A stretch of DNA of 56,575 bases from Actinocatenispora comari (lineage in GTDB: Bacteria; Actinomycetota; Actinomycetes; Mycobacteriales; Micromonosporaceae). Positions 8,394-16,635 of the stretch are shown in pieces. The stretch lies in contig NZ_BOPO01000005.1 of the NCBI RefSeq assembly GCF_017312725.1, positions 1 to 56,575 on the forward strand. The letters are read 5' to 3'. The notes below the pieces were generated by a model. It did not search any database. It was not told the origin of the DNA and was given only the letters and a program-made list of their open reading frames with translations. The stretch's first letter is position 1. The number at the start of each line of letters is the position of its first letter. Made by a program: the position numbers and the translations under genes.

Positions 8394-9041
8394 TCAGCGG
8401 GCGCGGTCGGCGGCGATGCGCTCGATGTCGGCGGGGGTGCCGGCCATGATCGTGCGGGCGTGCTCGGTGACCAGCTCGACCGGCCAGTCCCACCACGCGG
8501 CCCGGCGCAGCCGCTCGACGGCGGCGTCGTCGTACCGCTGCCGGATCGGCTTCGCCGGGTTGCCGCCGACGATCGTGTACGGCGCGACGTCACCGGTGAC
8601 GACCGCGCCGGCCGCGATGATCGCGCCGTCGCCGATCGTCACGCCGGGCATGATCGTCGCCTGGTAGCCGAACCAGACGTCGTTGCCGACGACGGTGTCG
8701 CCGCGGCTGGGCATCGAGGTGACGATGTCCAGCGTCTGCTCGGTCCATCGGCCGCCGAACATGGTGAACGGGTACGTCGACACGCCCATCGTCAGATGCG
8801 CCGCGCCGGCCATCAGGAACCTGGTGCCGGTGGCGATGGCGCAGTACTTGCCGATCACCAGCCGTTCCGGCCCGTACGCGTAGAGCACGTTGCGGGTCTC
8901 GAACCGCGTGGCGCCGTCCGGATCGTCGTAGTAGGTGTACTCGCCGACGACGAGGTGCGGCGCGGTCACCAGCGGCTTGAGGAACACCACCCGCTCGTGC
9001 GCGGCCAGCGGGTGTACGGCGGTCGGATCGGGTCCCAACAT
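8394..9041 (-). CDS. CatB/Vat-type xenobiotic O-acetyltransferase
   Basis: 215 aa, as in the CatB/Vat group of left-handed beta-helix acetyltransferases, which transfer acetyl from acetyl-CoA to hydroxyls of chloramphenicol, streptogramins or sugars. Visible are hexapeptide repeats ([43 protein letters not shown]), the loop with [13 protein letters not shown] carrying the likely catalytic His, and the C-terminal [12 protein letters not shown] 9041 has AAGGA five nt upstream, and a TAGGGT hexamer lies at 9092-9087. Drug resistance is possible, but many members are uncharacterised, so no drug is assigned. Confidence 0.85.
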   Translation of the reverse strand: MLGPDPTAVHPLAAHERVVFLKPLVTAPHLVVGEYTYYDDPDGATRFETRNVLYAYGPERLVIGKYCAIATGTRFLMAGAAHLTMGVSTYPFTMFGGRWTEQTLDIVTSMPSRGDTVVGNDVWFGYQATIMPGVTIGDGAIIAAGAVVTGDVAPYTIVGGNPAKPIRQRYDDAAVERLRRAAWWDWPVELVTEHARTIMAGTPADIERIAADRAR

Positions 9042-9166
9042 CGTGTCCTTCGCGGTCTGCTCGGCCGCACCCTGCGGCGGCCGTAAACCCTAGCTGACCT
9101 GCGCAAAGCCCGGATCGTCCGGCCGTGCCCGACGGTCAGCGAGTCAACGATGTCTCATGATGGCAT

Positions 9167-9188
9167 TGACGGCGTCTATATGATGTCA
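9167..9188 (+). promoter_or_regulatory. Imperfect palindrome over a -10 hexamer
   Basis: The 22 bp from TGAC (9167) to GTCA (9188) match their reverse complement at 7 of 11 positions per half. A TATGAT hexamer at 9179-9184 lies inside, upstream of the serine hydrolase gene. It looks like a repressor operator over a promoter; no good -35 element is visible. Confidence 0.4.
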
Positions 9189-9237
9189 CTACGGTGTCAC
9201 ACGTCGAGACGAAGCCGAGCGCAGCGTGGAGGGCGTC

Positions 9238-10596
9238 ATGGGGGACATGCCGAGGTTCCTGGACCGGTACCAGCTGGAGCGGCCGAGGTCCGACCACCCG
9301 CTCGGGTTCGCGGCGGCCCTCGCCGACCACCACGTACCCGGAATCTCCCTCGCACTGCTGGAACACGGCGAGGTGACCCAAACCTGGACCATGGGCCGCC
9401 GCAGCGTCACCAGCGACGCCCCGGTCGAGCCGGACACGCTGTTCCAGGCCGGTTCCATCAGCAAGTCGATCGCCGCCGCCTGCGTGCTGCGGCTGGCCGA
9501 CGAGGGCGTGCTCGACCTCGACACCGACGTGAACGAGCTGCTCAAGTCGTGGCAGGTCCCCGCGAACGACGGCTGGCAGCCGCACGTCACGCTGCGCCAG
9601 CTGCTCGCGCACACCGCCGGTACCACCGTGCACGGCCTGATCGGCTACCCGCCGGGGATGCCGGTCCCGTCGGTGCCCGACCTGCTCGACGGCCACGGCA
9701 ACTCGGCGCCGGTGCGGGTCACCGCGCTGCCCGGGGTGCGCCACGGGTACTCCGGCGGCGGGTACACGATCGCCCAGCTGGCGCTGACCGACGTGACCGG
9801 GCTCGACTTCGACACCCTCGCCTGGGAGCTGGTGTTCGAGCCGGCCGGAATGGTGCACAGCACGTTCGCCCAGCCGCTCGACCGGGCCCGGGCGGCGAAC
9901 GCGGCGGCCGGGCACCGGCCCGGCCCGGCCCCCGTCGCCGGCGGCTGGCACACCTATCCGGACATGGCCGCCGCCGGGCTGTGGAGCACCGCGTCCGACC
10001 TGGCCCGGTTCTTCGCCGCGATCCGGGCCAGCGTCGCCGGCGCGCCCGGCGCGCTGCTGTCCGAGCAGTCGGCCCGCGCCATGCTCGCCCGCGGCGCCCC
10101 GAACGTCCCGTACGGGCTGGGCGTCACCATCGCCGAGCCGGGCGAACCGGCGTTCGTCGGCAACAGCGGCACCGACGAGGGGTACCGCAGCTGGGCCGGC
10201 ATCCACCTGGCCGACGGCAGCGGCGCCGCGGTCATGGCCAACGGCGACTACGGGTACGAGTTGATCACCGACGTGCTGCTGCCGGCACTGCGGCGCGAGT
10301 ACGGCTGGCCGGCCGCGCCGGCAGCGCCCACCCCGGCGGTGGCGGCCGGCGACCTCGCCGGGCGGTACGCCAGCGGGGACGACGAGTTCCTGGTCGCCGA
10401 GACGGACGCGGGGTTGACGCTCACCGTGCCCGGGCAGCCGTCGGTGCCGCTGACCGCCGGTACCGACGGGGGCTGGCGGGCCCGGGTGCTCAACGTCGAC
10501 GTCCGGTTCGCCGACCGGGACGGCGACCGCGTCCTCGTCCTGCACCAGGAACTCGTCCCGCACGCCGACGTGGAGGCCACCCGCGTCACCGGCTGA
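9238..10596 (+). CDS. Serine hydrolase, beta-lactamase class C-like
   Basis: 452 aa. The SxxK motif is SISK at residues 73-76, giving nucleophile Ser73 and base Lys76; the second motif is Tyr171 in GYSGGGY, the usual YxN/YSG position of this superfamily. The family includes class C beta-lactamases, DD-peptidases and esterases such as EstB. Residues after about 370 form a separate beta-rich C-terminal segment, as in many family members. There is no signal peptide, so a cytoplasmic esterase or amidase is more likely than a secreted beta-lactamase. ATG 9238 is preceded by GGAGGG at 9228-9233; GTG 9226 is a weaker alternative. Confidence 0.85.
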   Translation: MGDMPRFLDRYQLERPRSDHPLGFAAALADHHVPGISLALLEHGEVTQTWTMGRRSVTSDAPVEPDTLFQAGSISKSIAAACVLRLADEGVLDLDTDVNELLKSWQVPANDGWQPHVTLRQLLAHTAGTTVHGLIGYPPGMPVPSVPDLLDGHGNSAPVRVTALPGVRHGYSGGGYTIAQLALTDVTGLDFDTLAWELVFEPAGMVHSTFAQPLDRARAANAAAGHRPGPAPVAGGWHTYPDMAAAGLWSTASDLARFFAAIRASVAGAPGALLSEQSARAMLARGAPNVPYGLGVTIAEPGEPAFVGNSGTDEGYRSWAGIHLADGSGAAVMANGDYGYELITDVLLPALRREYGWPAAPAAPTPAVAAGDLAGRYASGDDEFLVAETDAGLTLTVPGQPSVPLTAGTDGGWRARVLNVDVRFADRDGDRVLVLHQELVPHADVEATRVTG

Positions 10597-10616
10597 CCCC
10601 GGGCCGCGGGTCAGCC
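10591..10616. terminator. Bidirectional terminator hairpin
   Basis: GGCTGACCC at 10591-10599 and GGGTCAGCC at 10608-10616 form a perfect 9-bp stem with an 8-nt loop. It includes both stop codons of the convergent serine hydrolase and Lrp genes. No T run. Confidence 0.55.
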
Positions 10617-11576
10617 GCCGAAGATGCTGCCGCGCTTGACGGTGCGCACGATCGGTACCGTCTCGATGGCGCTGATCGCGGGGATCGCGGCGAGCCGGTC
10701 GGTCAGGTACTCGTAGAGCGCGTAGACGTCGGCGCACATCAGGCTGGCGACCAGGTTCGTGGCGCCGGTCGTCGCCCCGGCGAAGGCGACCTGCTCGTGC
10801 TCGGCGAGCGCCTCGCCGACCGAACTCAGCGCGGCCGGCGCGACGCTCATCAGCAACAGCGTGTTGGCATGCACGCCCAGCAGCCGCTCGTCGATGTCGA
10901 CGTCGACGAACAGCGCGCCGGCCGAGCGCAGCGCGTCGATCCGGCGCCGTACGGTCGATTCGTGCCAGCCGGTCGCGTGCGCGATCGTGGCGTGCGCGGC
11001 CCGGCCGTCGACGCTCAGCGCATCGAGCAGGGCCCGGTCGCCGTCGTCGAGCACCACCTCGGTCGGCGCGGCCCCCGGGTACGGGTCGAGCCGCGCGGCC
11101 TGCCCGGGGTCGAGCGCGGTGGTCAGCGCGGGCCAGGCGGCCGGCCCGCCGCGGAAGACGTGCAGCACGCACTGGGCGCTGATCGCGAGGACCGGCCGGG
11201 TCTCGGTGAGCTGTTCGAGCAGCTGCGCGTGGTCGTGTTCGCTGCTCGCCTCGGTGCCGCACAACACCTCGGTACCGCCGGACGCCACCTGCACGTACGA
11301 GGTGTCGGGGCGCTTCGCGAGCGCCCGCGCGACGGCGTTGGCGGAGCCCGGGGCGACCCGCAGCCGCAGCGCCCAGACGACGTGCCCGAGCCGCCGCGCG
11401 TCCAGCCGGCCCACCACCCGGATCACGTCGGCGCGGCGCAACCGCCGGTACCGCCGGGCGACGGTCTGGTCGGAGACCCCGAGCACCGCGGCGATCCGGC
11501 TGAACGGGGCGCGCCCGTCGATGGTGAGCGCGTGGATCAGGCTCAGATCGATCTCGTCGAGCACGACCGATTCCAT
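10611..11576 (-). CDS. Lrp/AsnC-family regulator with two HTH/RAM units
   Basis: 321 aa, twice the length of a classical Lrp protein. Two AsnC units are fused: the first HTH begins at LDEIDLSLIHALTIDGRAPFSRIAAVLGVSD, the second at LDDGDRALLDALSVDGRAAHATIAHATGWH. Each is followed by a ligand-binding segment. Double-length AsnC proteins are common in actinomycetes. ATG 11576 gives the conserved start of the first HTH. It is transcribed divergently from the MFS pump at 11661 with 84 nt between them, so it probably controls that gene and itself, perhaps in response to an amino acid. Confidence 0.88.
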   Translation of the reverse strand: MESVVLDEIDLSLIHALTIDGRAPFSRIAAVLGVSDQTVARRYRRLRRADVIRVVGRLDARRLGHVVWALRLRVAPGSANAVARALAKRPDTSYVQVASGGTEVLCGTEASSEHDHAQLLEQLTETRPVLAISAQCVLHVFRGGPAAWPALTTALDPGQAARLDPYPGAAPTEVVLDDGDRALLDALSVDGRAAHATIAHATGWHESTVRRRIDALRSAGALFVDVDIDERLLGVHANTLLLMSVAPAALSSVGEALAEHEQVAFAGATTGATNLVASLMCADVYALYEYLTDRLAAIPAISAIETVPIVRTVKRGSIFGG

Positions 11577-11660
11577 GCCTCGGATGCTAGCTCGTGTCGA
11601 GATCCGGCAGAAGCGTGCTGATGGCTGGAGCATTCGTCGGCCAGTAACGACGCTCGCGGC

Positions 11661-13091
11661 ATGTCTACCGAAGCTGATCGCACGGCCGGCGCCGCGGCCC
11701 CACCCGAACCGAACGCCGGCCCGCTCGCCGGCTGGTGGCCGGTCGTCGCCGTCGCGCTGGCCGTCTTCATGCTGCTGCTGCAGGCCACGGTCGTGTCCGT
11801 GGCGCTGCCCGCCATCCACCGCGATCTGGGCGGCGACCAGACCACGCTGCAGTGGGTCGTCGACGGCTACGCACTGACCCTCGCCGCGCTGCAACTGATC
11901 GGCGGCTCGGCCGGCGACCGGTTCGGCCACCGCACCGTGTTCGTCACCGGCGTGACGCTGTTCGCCGTCGCCTCGCTGGCCAGCGGCCTCGCCCCGACGA
12001 CCGGCGTACTCGTCGGCGCCGTCGCCGTGCAGGGCGCCGGCGGCGCGCTGATGTTCGCGACCACGCTGGCGCTGATCGCCCGGTACTATCCGGGCCCGTC
12101 GCGGGGCACCGCGTTCGCGATCCGCGGCACGGTCGCCGGCGTCGCCGCGGCGGCCGGCCCGCTGCTCGGCGGCGCGATCACCACCGGGCTGGGCTGGCGG
12201 TGGATCTTCTTCCTCAACCTGCCGATCGCGGCGGTCACCGTCGTCCTCGCCGCCGTCAGCCTGCGGTACGAGGCGCGGCCGGACCGCGGCCAGCGGCTGG
12301 ACCTCGGCGGTGCCGCCGCGTTGAGCGCCGCGCTGGTACTGCTGGTGCTCGCCCTGCTGCGCGGAAACGACGCCGGCTGGGACAGCGCCCAGGTGCTGCT
12401 GCTGTTCGCCGGCGCGGTCGTCGGACTGGTGGCGTTCGTCCTCGTCGAGCACCGGCATCCGGCGCCGCTGCTCGACCTCGCGCTGTTTCGCCGCCGCCGG
12501 TTCACCGGCGCCCAGGTCGCCGCGCTCGCCGCGCAGGGATCGCTGTTCCCGCTGTACGTCTACCTGTCGCTCTGGTTCCAGGGCCCGCTCGGCTACTCGG
12601 CGCTGCAGACCGGGCTGCGGTTCCTGCTGATCACCGCGCCGATCCTGCTCGTCGGCGCGCTGGTCGGCACCCTGATGGACCGGTTCGGCGTGGCTCGGCT
12701 CGTCGCCGCCGGGCTGGTCGTACTCGGTGCCGGACTGTTGCTGCTGTGCCGGCTCGGCCCCACCACCGGCTGGACGGCGCTGGTACCCGGCTTCCTGGTC
12801 GTCGGGGTCGGCGTCGGGCTCACCCTGCCGCCGCTCGGCGCGCTGGCCGTCTCGGTCGTCGAGCCGTCGCGGGTCGGCATGGCCTCCGGCGTCAACAACA
12901 CCTTCCAGCAGATCGGCTTCAGTACCGGTATCGCCGGCTACGGCGCGGTCTTCGCGCACCAGCTCGGTGCGGCCCACGGCGGGTCGGCCGGGTACGTCGC
13001 CGGGCTCGACCGGCTGTTCCTGATCGCCGGCACGGTGGCCCTGCTCGGCGCGCTCCTCACCGCCCTGCTGAGCCGCGGCACCCGTCGCTGA
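11661..13091 (+). CDS. MFS drug:H+ antiporter, DHA2 (14-TMS) family
   Basis: 476 aa. It is a proton-driven efflux pump of the EmrB/QacA type. The loop 2-3 motif GDRFGHR and the TM5 motif C-like segment (AIRGTVAGVAAAAGPLLGGAIT) are clear, followed by WRWIFFLNLPIA, a hallmark of DHA2 pumps. About 14 hydrophobic helices fill the chain. Gene order with a divergent Lrp-type regulator suggests ligand-inducible export. The substrate cannot be predicted. Hydrophobic peptides begin at residue 24, so the start ATG 11661 fits. Confidence 0.9.
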   Translation: MSTEADRTAGAAAPPEPNAGPLAGWWPVVAVALAVFMLLLQATVVSVALPAIHRDLGGDQTTLQWVVDGYALTLAALQLIGGSAGDRFGHRTVFVTGVTLFAVASLASGLAPTTGVLVGAVAVQGAGGALMFATTLALIARYYPGPSRGTAFAIRGTVAGVAAAAGPLLGGAITTGLGWRWIFFLNLPIAAVTVVLAAVSLRYEARPDRGQRLDLGGAAALSAALVLLVLALLRGNDAGWDSAQVLLLFAGAVVGLVAFVLVEHRHPAPLLDLALFRRRRFTGAQVAALAAQGSLFPLYVYLSLWFQGPLGYSALQTGLRFLLITAPILLVGALVGTLMDRFGVARLVAAGLVVLGAGLLLLCRLGPTTGWTALVPGFLVVGVGVGLTLPPLGALAVSVVEPSRVGMASGVNNTFQQIGFSTGIAGYGAVFAHQLGAAHGGSAGYVAGLDRLFLIAGTVALLGALLTALLSRGTRR

Positions 13092-13119
13092 GCCGGGCTC
13101 GGCCGCGCCGAGCTGGCAG
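13091..13119. terminator. Hairpin at the end of the MFS gene
   Basis: GCTCGGC at 13097-13103 and GCCGAGC at 13107-13113 form a perfect 7-bp stem with a 3-nt loop, with further partial pairing outside (AGCC/GGC). It starts at the MFS stop. The remainder of the gap to 13285 holds nothing I recognise. Confidence 0.45.
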
Positions 13120-13285
13120 TGGCCGGCTCGGCCGGCTGGCCGTACCGCCCCGGCACCGACCGTCCGGTGGTCCGTGCGTGCCGGCGGAGCGATGTGCCGG
13201 CGGTCGACGCCGGAAGCGGGTGCGCTCGCGCGACGGCGGCCGAAATTCCGGTGCCGTTCCGGGTCGGTCGGCGCATGCTGCGGGG

Positions 13286-14185
13286 GTGACGACGACGATG
13301 CCGGCCGGGCTGGCCATCCGGCCGCTGACCACGGCGGACGCGGCGGCGGTGACCGCCCTGATGGCCGACTGCGAACGGGTCGACCTCGGTGAGGTGGTCA
13401 TCGAGGAGGCCGACCTCGTCGGCGACTGGCAGCGACCCAGCTTCGACATCGGCGCCGACACGCTCGCCGTGCTCGACGGCGACCGGCTGGTCGGCTACGC
13501 CGAGGTCTACCAGGGCCGGCGGGCCGAGGCGTACGTGCATCCCGACCACCGGGGCCGCGGCATCGGCACCGCGCTGCTCGGCTGGACCCGGCGGCGCGCC
13601 CGCGAGGTGGGCAGTGACCTGGTCGGCCAGACCGTACCGGAGCGTGCCGTCGACGCGGTGAACCTGTTGCGGCACCACGGCTACACGCCGCTGTGGACCA
13701 GCTGGGTACTGGAACTGCCGGCCGGCGCGGCGATCCCCGTGGCGCCGCTACCGGCCGGGTACGCGATCCGCCCGTACCGGCCGGGCGAGGAACGCGCCGC
13801 CTACCGGACCATCGAGGACGCGTTCGCCGAGTGGCCGGACCGCACCCCCACCCGGTACGAGGACTGGGCGGCCGGCGTGCTCGACCGGCCCGGGTTCCGG
13901 CCGGAGCAACTGCTCGTGGTCGGGCACGGCGACGAGATCGTCGGCGCCTGCCACCTGCTCGACACCGACGGCGACGCCTGGGTCAACCAGCTCGCGGTAC
14001 GGGCCGACCAGCGCGGCCGGGGCCTCGCCCGGGCCCTGCTCGCCGAGGCGTTCGGCGCGGCCCGATCCCGCGGCGCGCGGCGCGCGCAGCTGTCCACCGA
14101 CTCCCGTACCGGCGCCCTCGACCTCTACCGCCACGTCGGCATGCACGTCACCACCACCCTCACCCACCTCGCCGCCCACCCCTGA
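13286..14185 (+). CDS. GNAT acetyltransferase with two GNAT domains
   Basis: 299 aa with tandem GNAT folds. The first has the acetyl-CoA loop HPDHRGRGIGTALL, the second VRADQRGRGLARALL. Two-domain GNATs include mycothiol synthase MshD, but I do not see grounds to call this MshD, because actinomycete genomes carry many such paralogues. GTG 13286 (peptide MTTTMPAGLAIRP) and ATG 13298 are both possible; Shine-Dalgarno support is weak for each. The gene converges on the methyltransferase with 22 nt between the stops. Confidence 0.85.
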   Translation: MTTTMPAGLAIRPLTTADAAAVTALMADCERVDLGEVVIEEADLVGDWQRPSFDIGADTLAVLDGDRLVGYAEVYQGRRAEAYVHPDHRGRGIGTALLGWTRRRAREVGSDLVGQTVPERAVDAVNLLRHHGYTPLWTSWVLELPAGAAIPVAPLPAGYAIRPYRPGEERAAYRTIEDAFAEWPDRTPTRYEDWAAGVLDRPGFRPEQLLVVGHGDEIVGACHLLDTDGDAWVNQLAVRADQRGRGLARALLAEAFGAARSRGARRAQLSTDSRTGALDLYRHVGMHVTTTLTHLAAHP

Positions 14186-14212
14186 CCCGCCGGCTGGTCG
14201 GCACCGGTCAGG
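14181..14212. terminator. Inverted repeat between convergent GNAT and methyltransferase genes
   Basis: CCTGACC at 14181-14187 and GGTCAGG at 14206-14212 can pair across an 18-nt loop; the stem spans both stop codons. No T run, so confidence is modest. Confidence 0.35.
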
Positions 14213-14969
14213 CGGGAATGAGGGTGAGGTAGGCGAAGCCGAGGACGTCGCGGTAGCCGCGGAGCCAGCTCGCCCGGTGGGCATCCACCCAGGTACGGGT
14301 CTCGGCGGCCAACGCGTCGCCGGGTCGTGCGGCCAGCCATTCCTCCACATCGGCCAGATAGCCGGACTCGAACTCGTCCCACTCGTCGGCGTTCGCCGTC
14401 TCGATCCACTCCGGCCGGAAACCGGCGGCGGTGGCGACGTCGACCAGCCCGGCGAGATCGTGGTGCTCGCCGGCATGCGCGTCCGGCCACATGGCGCCGA
14501 GTTCGCCGGCGGTGGGCGTGCGGGCCCAGAACGCCTCGCCCAGCAGGACCCGGCCGCCCGGCGTGACGAGCCGGCGCAGCCGCGCGAGCGCCTCGGCGGT
14601 GTGTCGCGGTGGGGCGGCGTCGCTGAGCGCGTGGCTGGCGCCGAGGCACAGTACGAGGTCGGCGGGGCCGCGCGCCGTGTCGTACCCGGACTCCTCCGCG
14701 AGCTCGACCCGGTCGGCCAGGTCGCGTTCCGCGGCGCTGCGCCGGCCGCGGGCGAGATCTTCGGCGCTGTGGTCGATGCCGACCGCGGTCCCCGCCGGTA
14801 CCGCCGTGAGGATCCGCAGCGTCAGTTCGGCCCAGCCGCAACCGATGTCGAGTATCGTGCCGGGCCGCGTCCGGGCCAGCCGGTCGACCATCGCGCCCGC
14901 GCGCGCTTCGCCGAGCGGGCCGTGGAAGGTGAGCCGGGTCAGCCGAGGCACGGCTTCGGTGTCGTCCAT
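14208..14969 (-). CDS. Class I SAM-dependent methyltransferase
   Basis: 253 aa. Motif I is ILDIGCGWAELTLRIL near residue 40, followed by the acidic end of strand 2 (VGIDHSAEDLARGRR) and motif IV-like LVLCLGASHALSD. It belongs to the broad methyltransferase-domain 25/11 type. The C-terminal third (EWIETANADEWDEFESGYLADVEEWL) resembles small-molecule methyltransferases of actinomycetes. The substrate is unknown. It lies 56 nt downstream of the GNAT gene on the same strand, so the two may be cotranscribed. Confidence 0.85.
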   Translation of the reverse strand: MDDTEAVPRLTRLTFHGPLGEARAGAMVDRLARTRPGTILDIGCGWAELTLRILTAVPAGTAVGIDHSAEDLARGRRSAAERDLADRVELAEESGYDTARGPADLVLCLGASHALSDAAPPRHTAEALARLRRLVTPGGRVLLGEAFWARTPTAGELGAMWPDAHAGEHHDLAGLVDVATAAGFRPEWIETANADEWDEFESGYLADVEEWLAARPGDALAAETRTWVDAHRASWLRGYRDVLGFAYLTLIPA

Positions 14970-15025
14970 GCCGGTTACCTAGCCACGGCGCCGCCGCGGG
15001 CGGCAACCGCATTTCCCGGTACCGG

Positions 15026-15748
15026 TCAGGTGGGGTCGGTGGCGAGGTGGGCGTGCAGGTGCATGTCGTGGAAGCCGTCGGCGTGCGGGACCGCCTGGCG
15101 CAGCGTGCCCTCGTACCGGTAGCCGGACTTCCCGGCGACCCGGCAGGAGGCGGGGTTCTCGATGGCGTGCAACAGTTCCAGCCGGTGCAGCCCGAGCTCG
15201 TCGGTGCACCAGCGGGTGAGCCGGCCCAGCGCCCGGCCGGCGAGACCATTGCCGCGGGCGGCCGGCAGCGTCCAGTACGCCATCTCGGCACGGCCCTCGG
15301 CGAGATCGACGGTACGCAGCCCGGCCCGGCCGACCAGCGTGCCGCCGGCGGTGACCGCCCAGTCCGCGCCGGTCTCGGCGGCCCAGCGCTCGGCCCGTTG
15401 CCGGATCCAGTCGCGCGCCTCGTCCTCGCTCATGGACCGTGCGTGCCAGCGCCGGATCGCCGGATCCCGGTACGCGCGCGCCAGCGCGGGCGCGTCGGCA
15501 TCCCGCCAGGGCCGCAGCAGCAACTCGCCTCGCATCGTCGGCGCGCCGCGCGCAGGCTCGCCGCCGGCCGGCTTGCTGGTGAGCGGTGCGCTGCCGTTCG
15601 GTTCGCCGTCGGCCGGCTCGGTACCGGTCGGCTCGCCGCCGGTCCGCGCGCTGCGCGCCGGTGCGCTGGTGGGCGGTTCGGTCAGGAGGGGCTGGGCGGT
15701 GCCGGACATCCGTCCGGCCGGGACGACGGGCTCGATCAGGGACGGCAC
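15026..15748 (-). CDS. RimJ/RimL-type GNAT acetyltransferase with low-complexity N-terminus
   Basis: 240 aa from GTG 15748. Residues from about 72 on (MRGELLLRPWRDADAPALARAY) form a complete RimJ/RimL GNAT domain, with acetyl-CoA segment LPAARGNGLAGRALG and the conserved NPASCRVAGKSGYRYEG. These enzymes acetylate N-termini or small amines. The first 70 residues are Pro/Gly/Thr/Ala-rich with no fold. I favour the long form because CAGGAT lies six nt before GTG 15748, as in a leaderless promoter; a start at ATG 15535 (169 aa) would give the bare domain. The start is therefore uncertain. Confidence 0.8.
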   Translation of the reverse strand: MPSLIEPVVPAGRMSGTAQPLLTEPPTSAPARSARTGGEPTGTEPADGEPNGSAPLTSKPAGGEPARGAPTMRGELLLRPWRDADAPALARAYRDPAIRRWHARSMSEDEARDWIRQRAERWAAETGADWAVTAGGTLVGRAGLRTVDLAEGRAEMAYWTLPAARGNGLAGRALGRLTRWCTDELGLHRLELLHAIENPASCRVAGKSGYRYEGTLRQAVPHADGFHDMHLHAHLATDPT

Positions 15749-15788
15749 GCGCCCATCCTGCCATCCGCGGCAAGCCGGCACGCTTTGT

Positions 15789-15829
15789 TTTCCGTGCCGC
15801 CGGTACTAGCATTCCGTGCGGCACGGAAA
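15789..15829 (+). promoter_or_regulatory. Operator with perfect 17-bp palindrome and promoter hexamer
   Basis: TTCCGTGCGGCACGGAA at 15812-15828 is a perfect palindrome. A further copy of the half-site, TTTCCGTGCCGC, lies at 15789-15800 and is a perfect 12-bp inverted match to 15818-15829. Between them TAGCAT at 15807-15812 is a good -10 hexamer. It lies between the divergent GNAT gene and the zinc-finger gene, immediately before the latter. Autoregulation by that gene's product is plausible. Confidence 0.65.
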
Positions 15830-15841
15830 GAGGGGTGGGCG

Positions 15842-16543
15842 GTGGTGGGTGGCGACGCGCCGGCGCGATGCCGGCATTGCGGGAAATCGTTGGTACAGAA
15901 GAAATCCAAGGGTAGGGCGCGGCTCTACTGCGGCGCCACCTGCCGGAGCGCGGCACGGCGCGAGCGGGCGACCGTGAAGGAGAAGTTGACACCGCACGAT
16001 CGTCAGGAGACGGTTGACACCGGGGAGCACGACCCGCTGACGGAGGTGATCGCGGCGCACGACACGCTGCGCGCCGCGGAGCGCCGGCTGCACCGGGCGG
16101 TCCGTGCCGCCCGGTCGGCCGGCGAGACCTGGGAGGTGATCGGTGAGACGTTGGGGACCACTCGACAGGCGGCGTACCAGCGGTTCGGCCGGCCCGGTGA
16201 GCGCTCGGACACCGGTCTGGCGCCGTTGCCGGACGCCGCCGACCGGTCCGTCCGGGTGCTGGTCGACCTGAGCGAGGGCCGGTGGTCGGCGGTGGTGAGC
16301 CGGTTCTCGGCGCGGATGGCGGGCGCGGTCGACGCCACGAAGCTCGCCGCCGTGTGGGCCGAACTGACCGACAGCATCGGCCGGTACGAGGGGATCGGCA
16401 CGACGTTCGTCCGGCGCATCGGCCGGCACACGGTGGTGGACGTGACGGTCCGCTGCGAGGCGGGCGACGCCACCCTGCGCGTCGCGTACGACGACGGCGG
16501 TGCGATCGCCGGGCTGTTCGTGCTCCCCGTCGCACAGATCTAG
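15842..16543 (+). CDS. Zinc-finger/HTH/DUF3887 protein, putative regulator
   Basis: 233 aa with three parts. Residues 10-34 hold a CxxC...CxxxC zinc site (Cys10, Cys13, Cys30, Cys34) in a Lys/Arg-rich context. Residues 97-116 (WEVIGETLGTTRQAAYQRFG) look like a helix-turn-helix of the type that scans for DNA. From about residue 137 a DUF3887 domain follows, a small NTF2-like fold of unknown ligand. GTG 15842 has GAGGGG about 7 nt upstream; GTG 15845 is equivalent. The palindromic operator lies just upstream. I infer a DNA-binding sensor that regulates itself and perhaps the divergent GNAT gene; the function is not known. Confidence 0.7.
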   Translation: MVGGDAPARCRHCGKSLVQKKSKGRARLYCGATCRSAARRERATVKEKLTPHDRQETVDTGEHDPLTEVIAAHDTLRAAERRLHRAVRAARSAGETWEVIGETLGTTRQAAYQRFGRPGERSDTGLAPLPDAADRSVRVLVDLSEGRWSAVVSRFSARMAGAVDATKLAAVWAELTDSIGRYEGIGTTFVRRIGRHTVVDVTVRCEAGDATLRVAYDDGGAIAGLFVLPVAQI

Positions 16544-16593
16544 AGGCTGTGGGATCTTCGGCCGGCGCAGCCGATCACGGGCCCCACGGCCTC
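16543..16593 (+). terminator. Stem-loop after the DUF3887 gene
   Basis: GAGGCTGTGGG at 16543-16553 pairs with CCCACGGCCTC at 16583-16593 with one G-U pair; a smaller stem TCGGC/GCCGA lies in the loop. It begins on the last base of the stop codon. No T run. It also lies in the leader of the next gene. Confidence 0.45.
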
Positions 16594-16635
16594 TCCAGCC
16601 CCGGTGTCCGCGGGGCCGAGAATCGAGGAGGCTTC

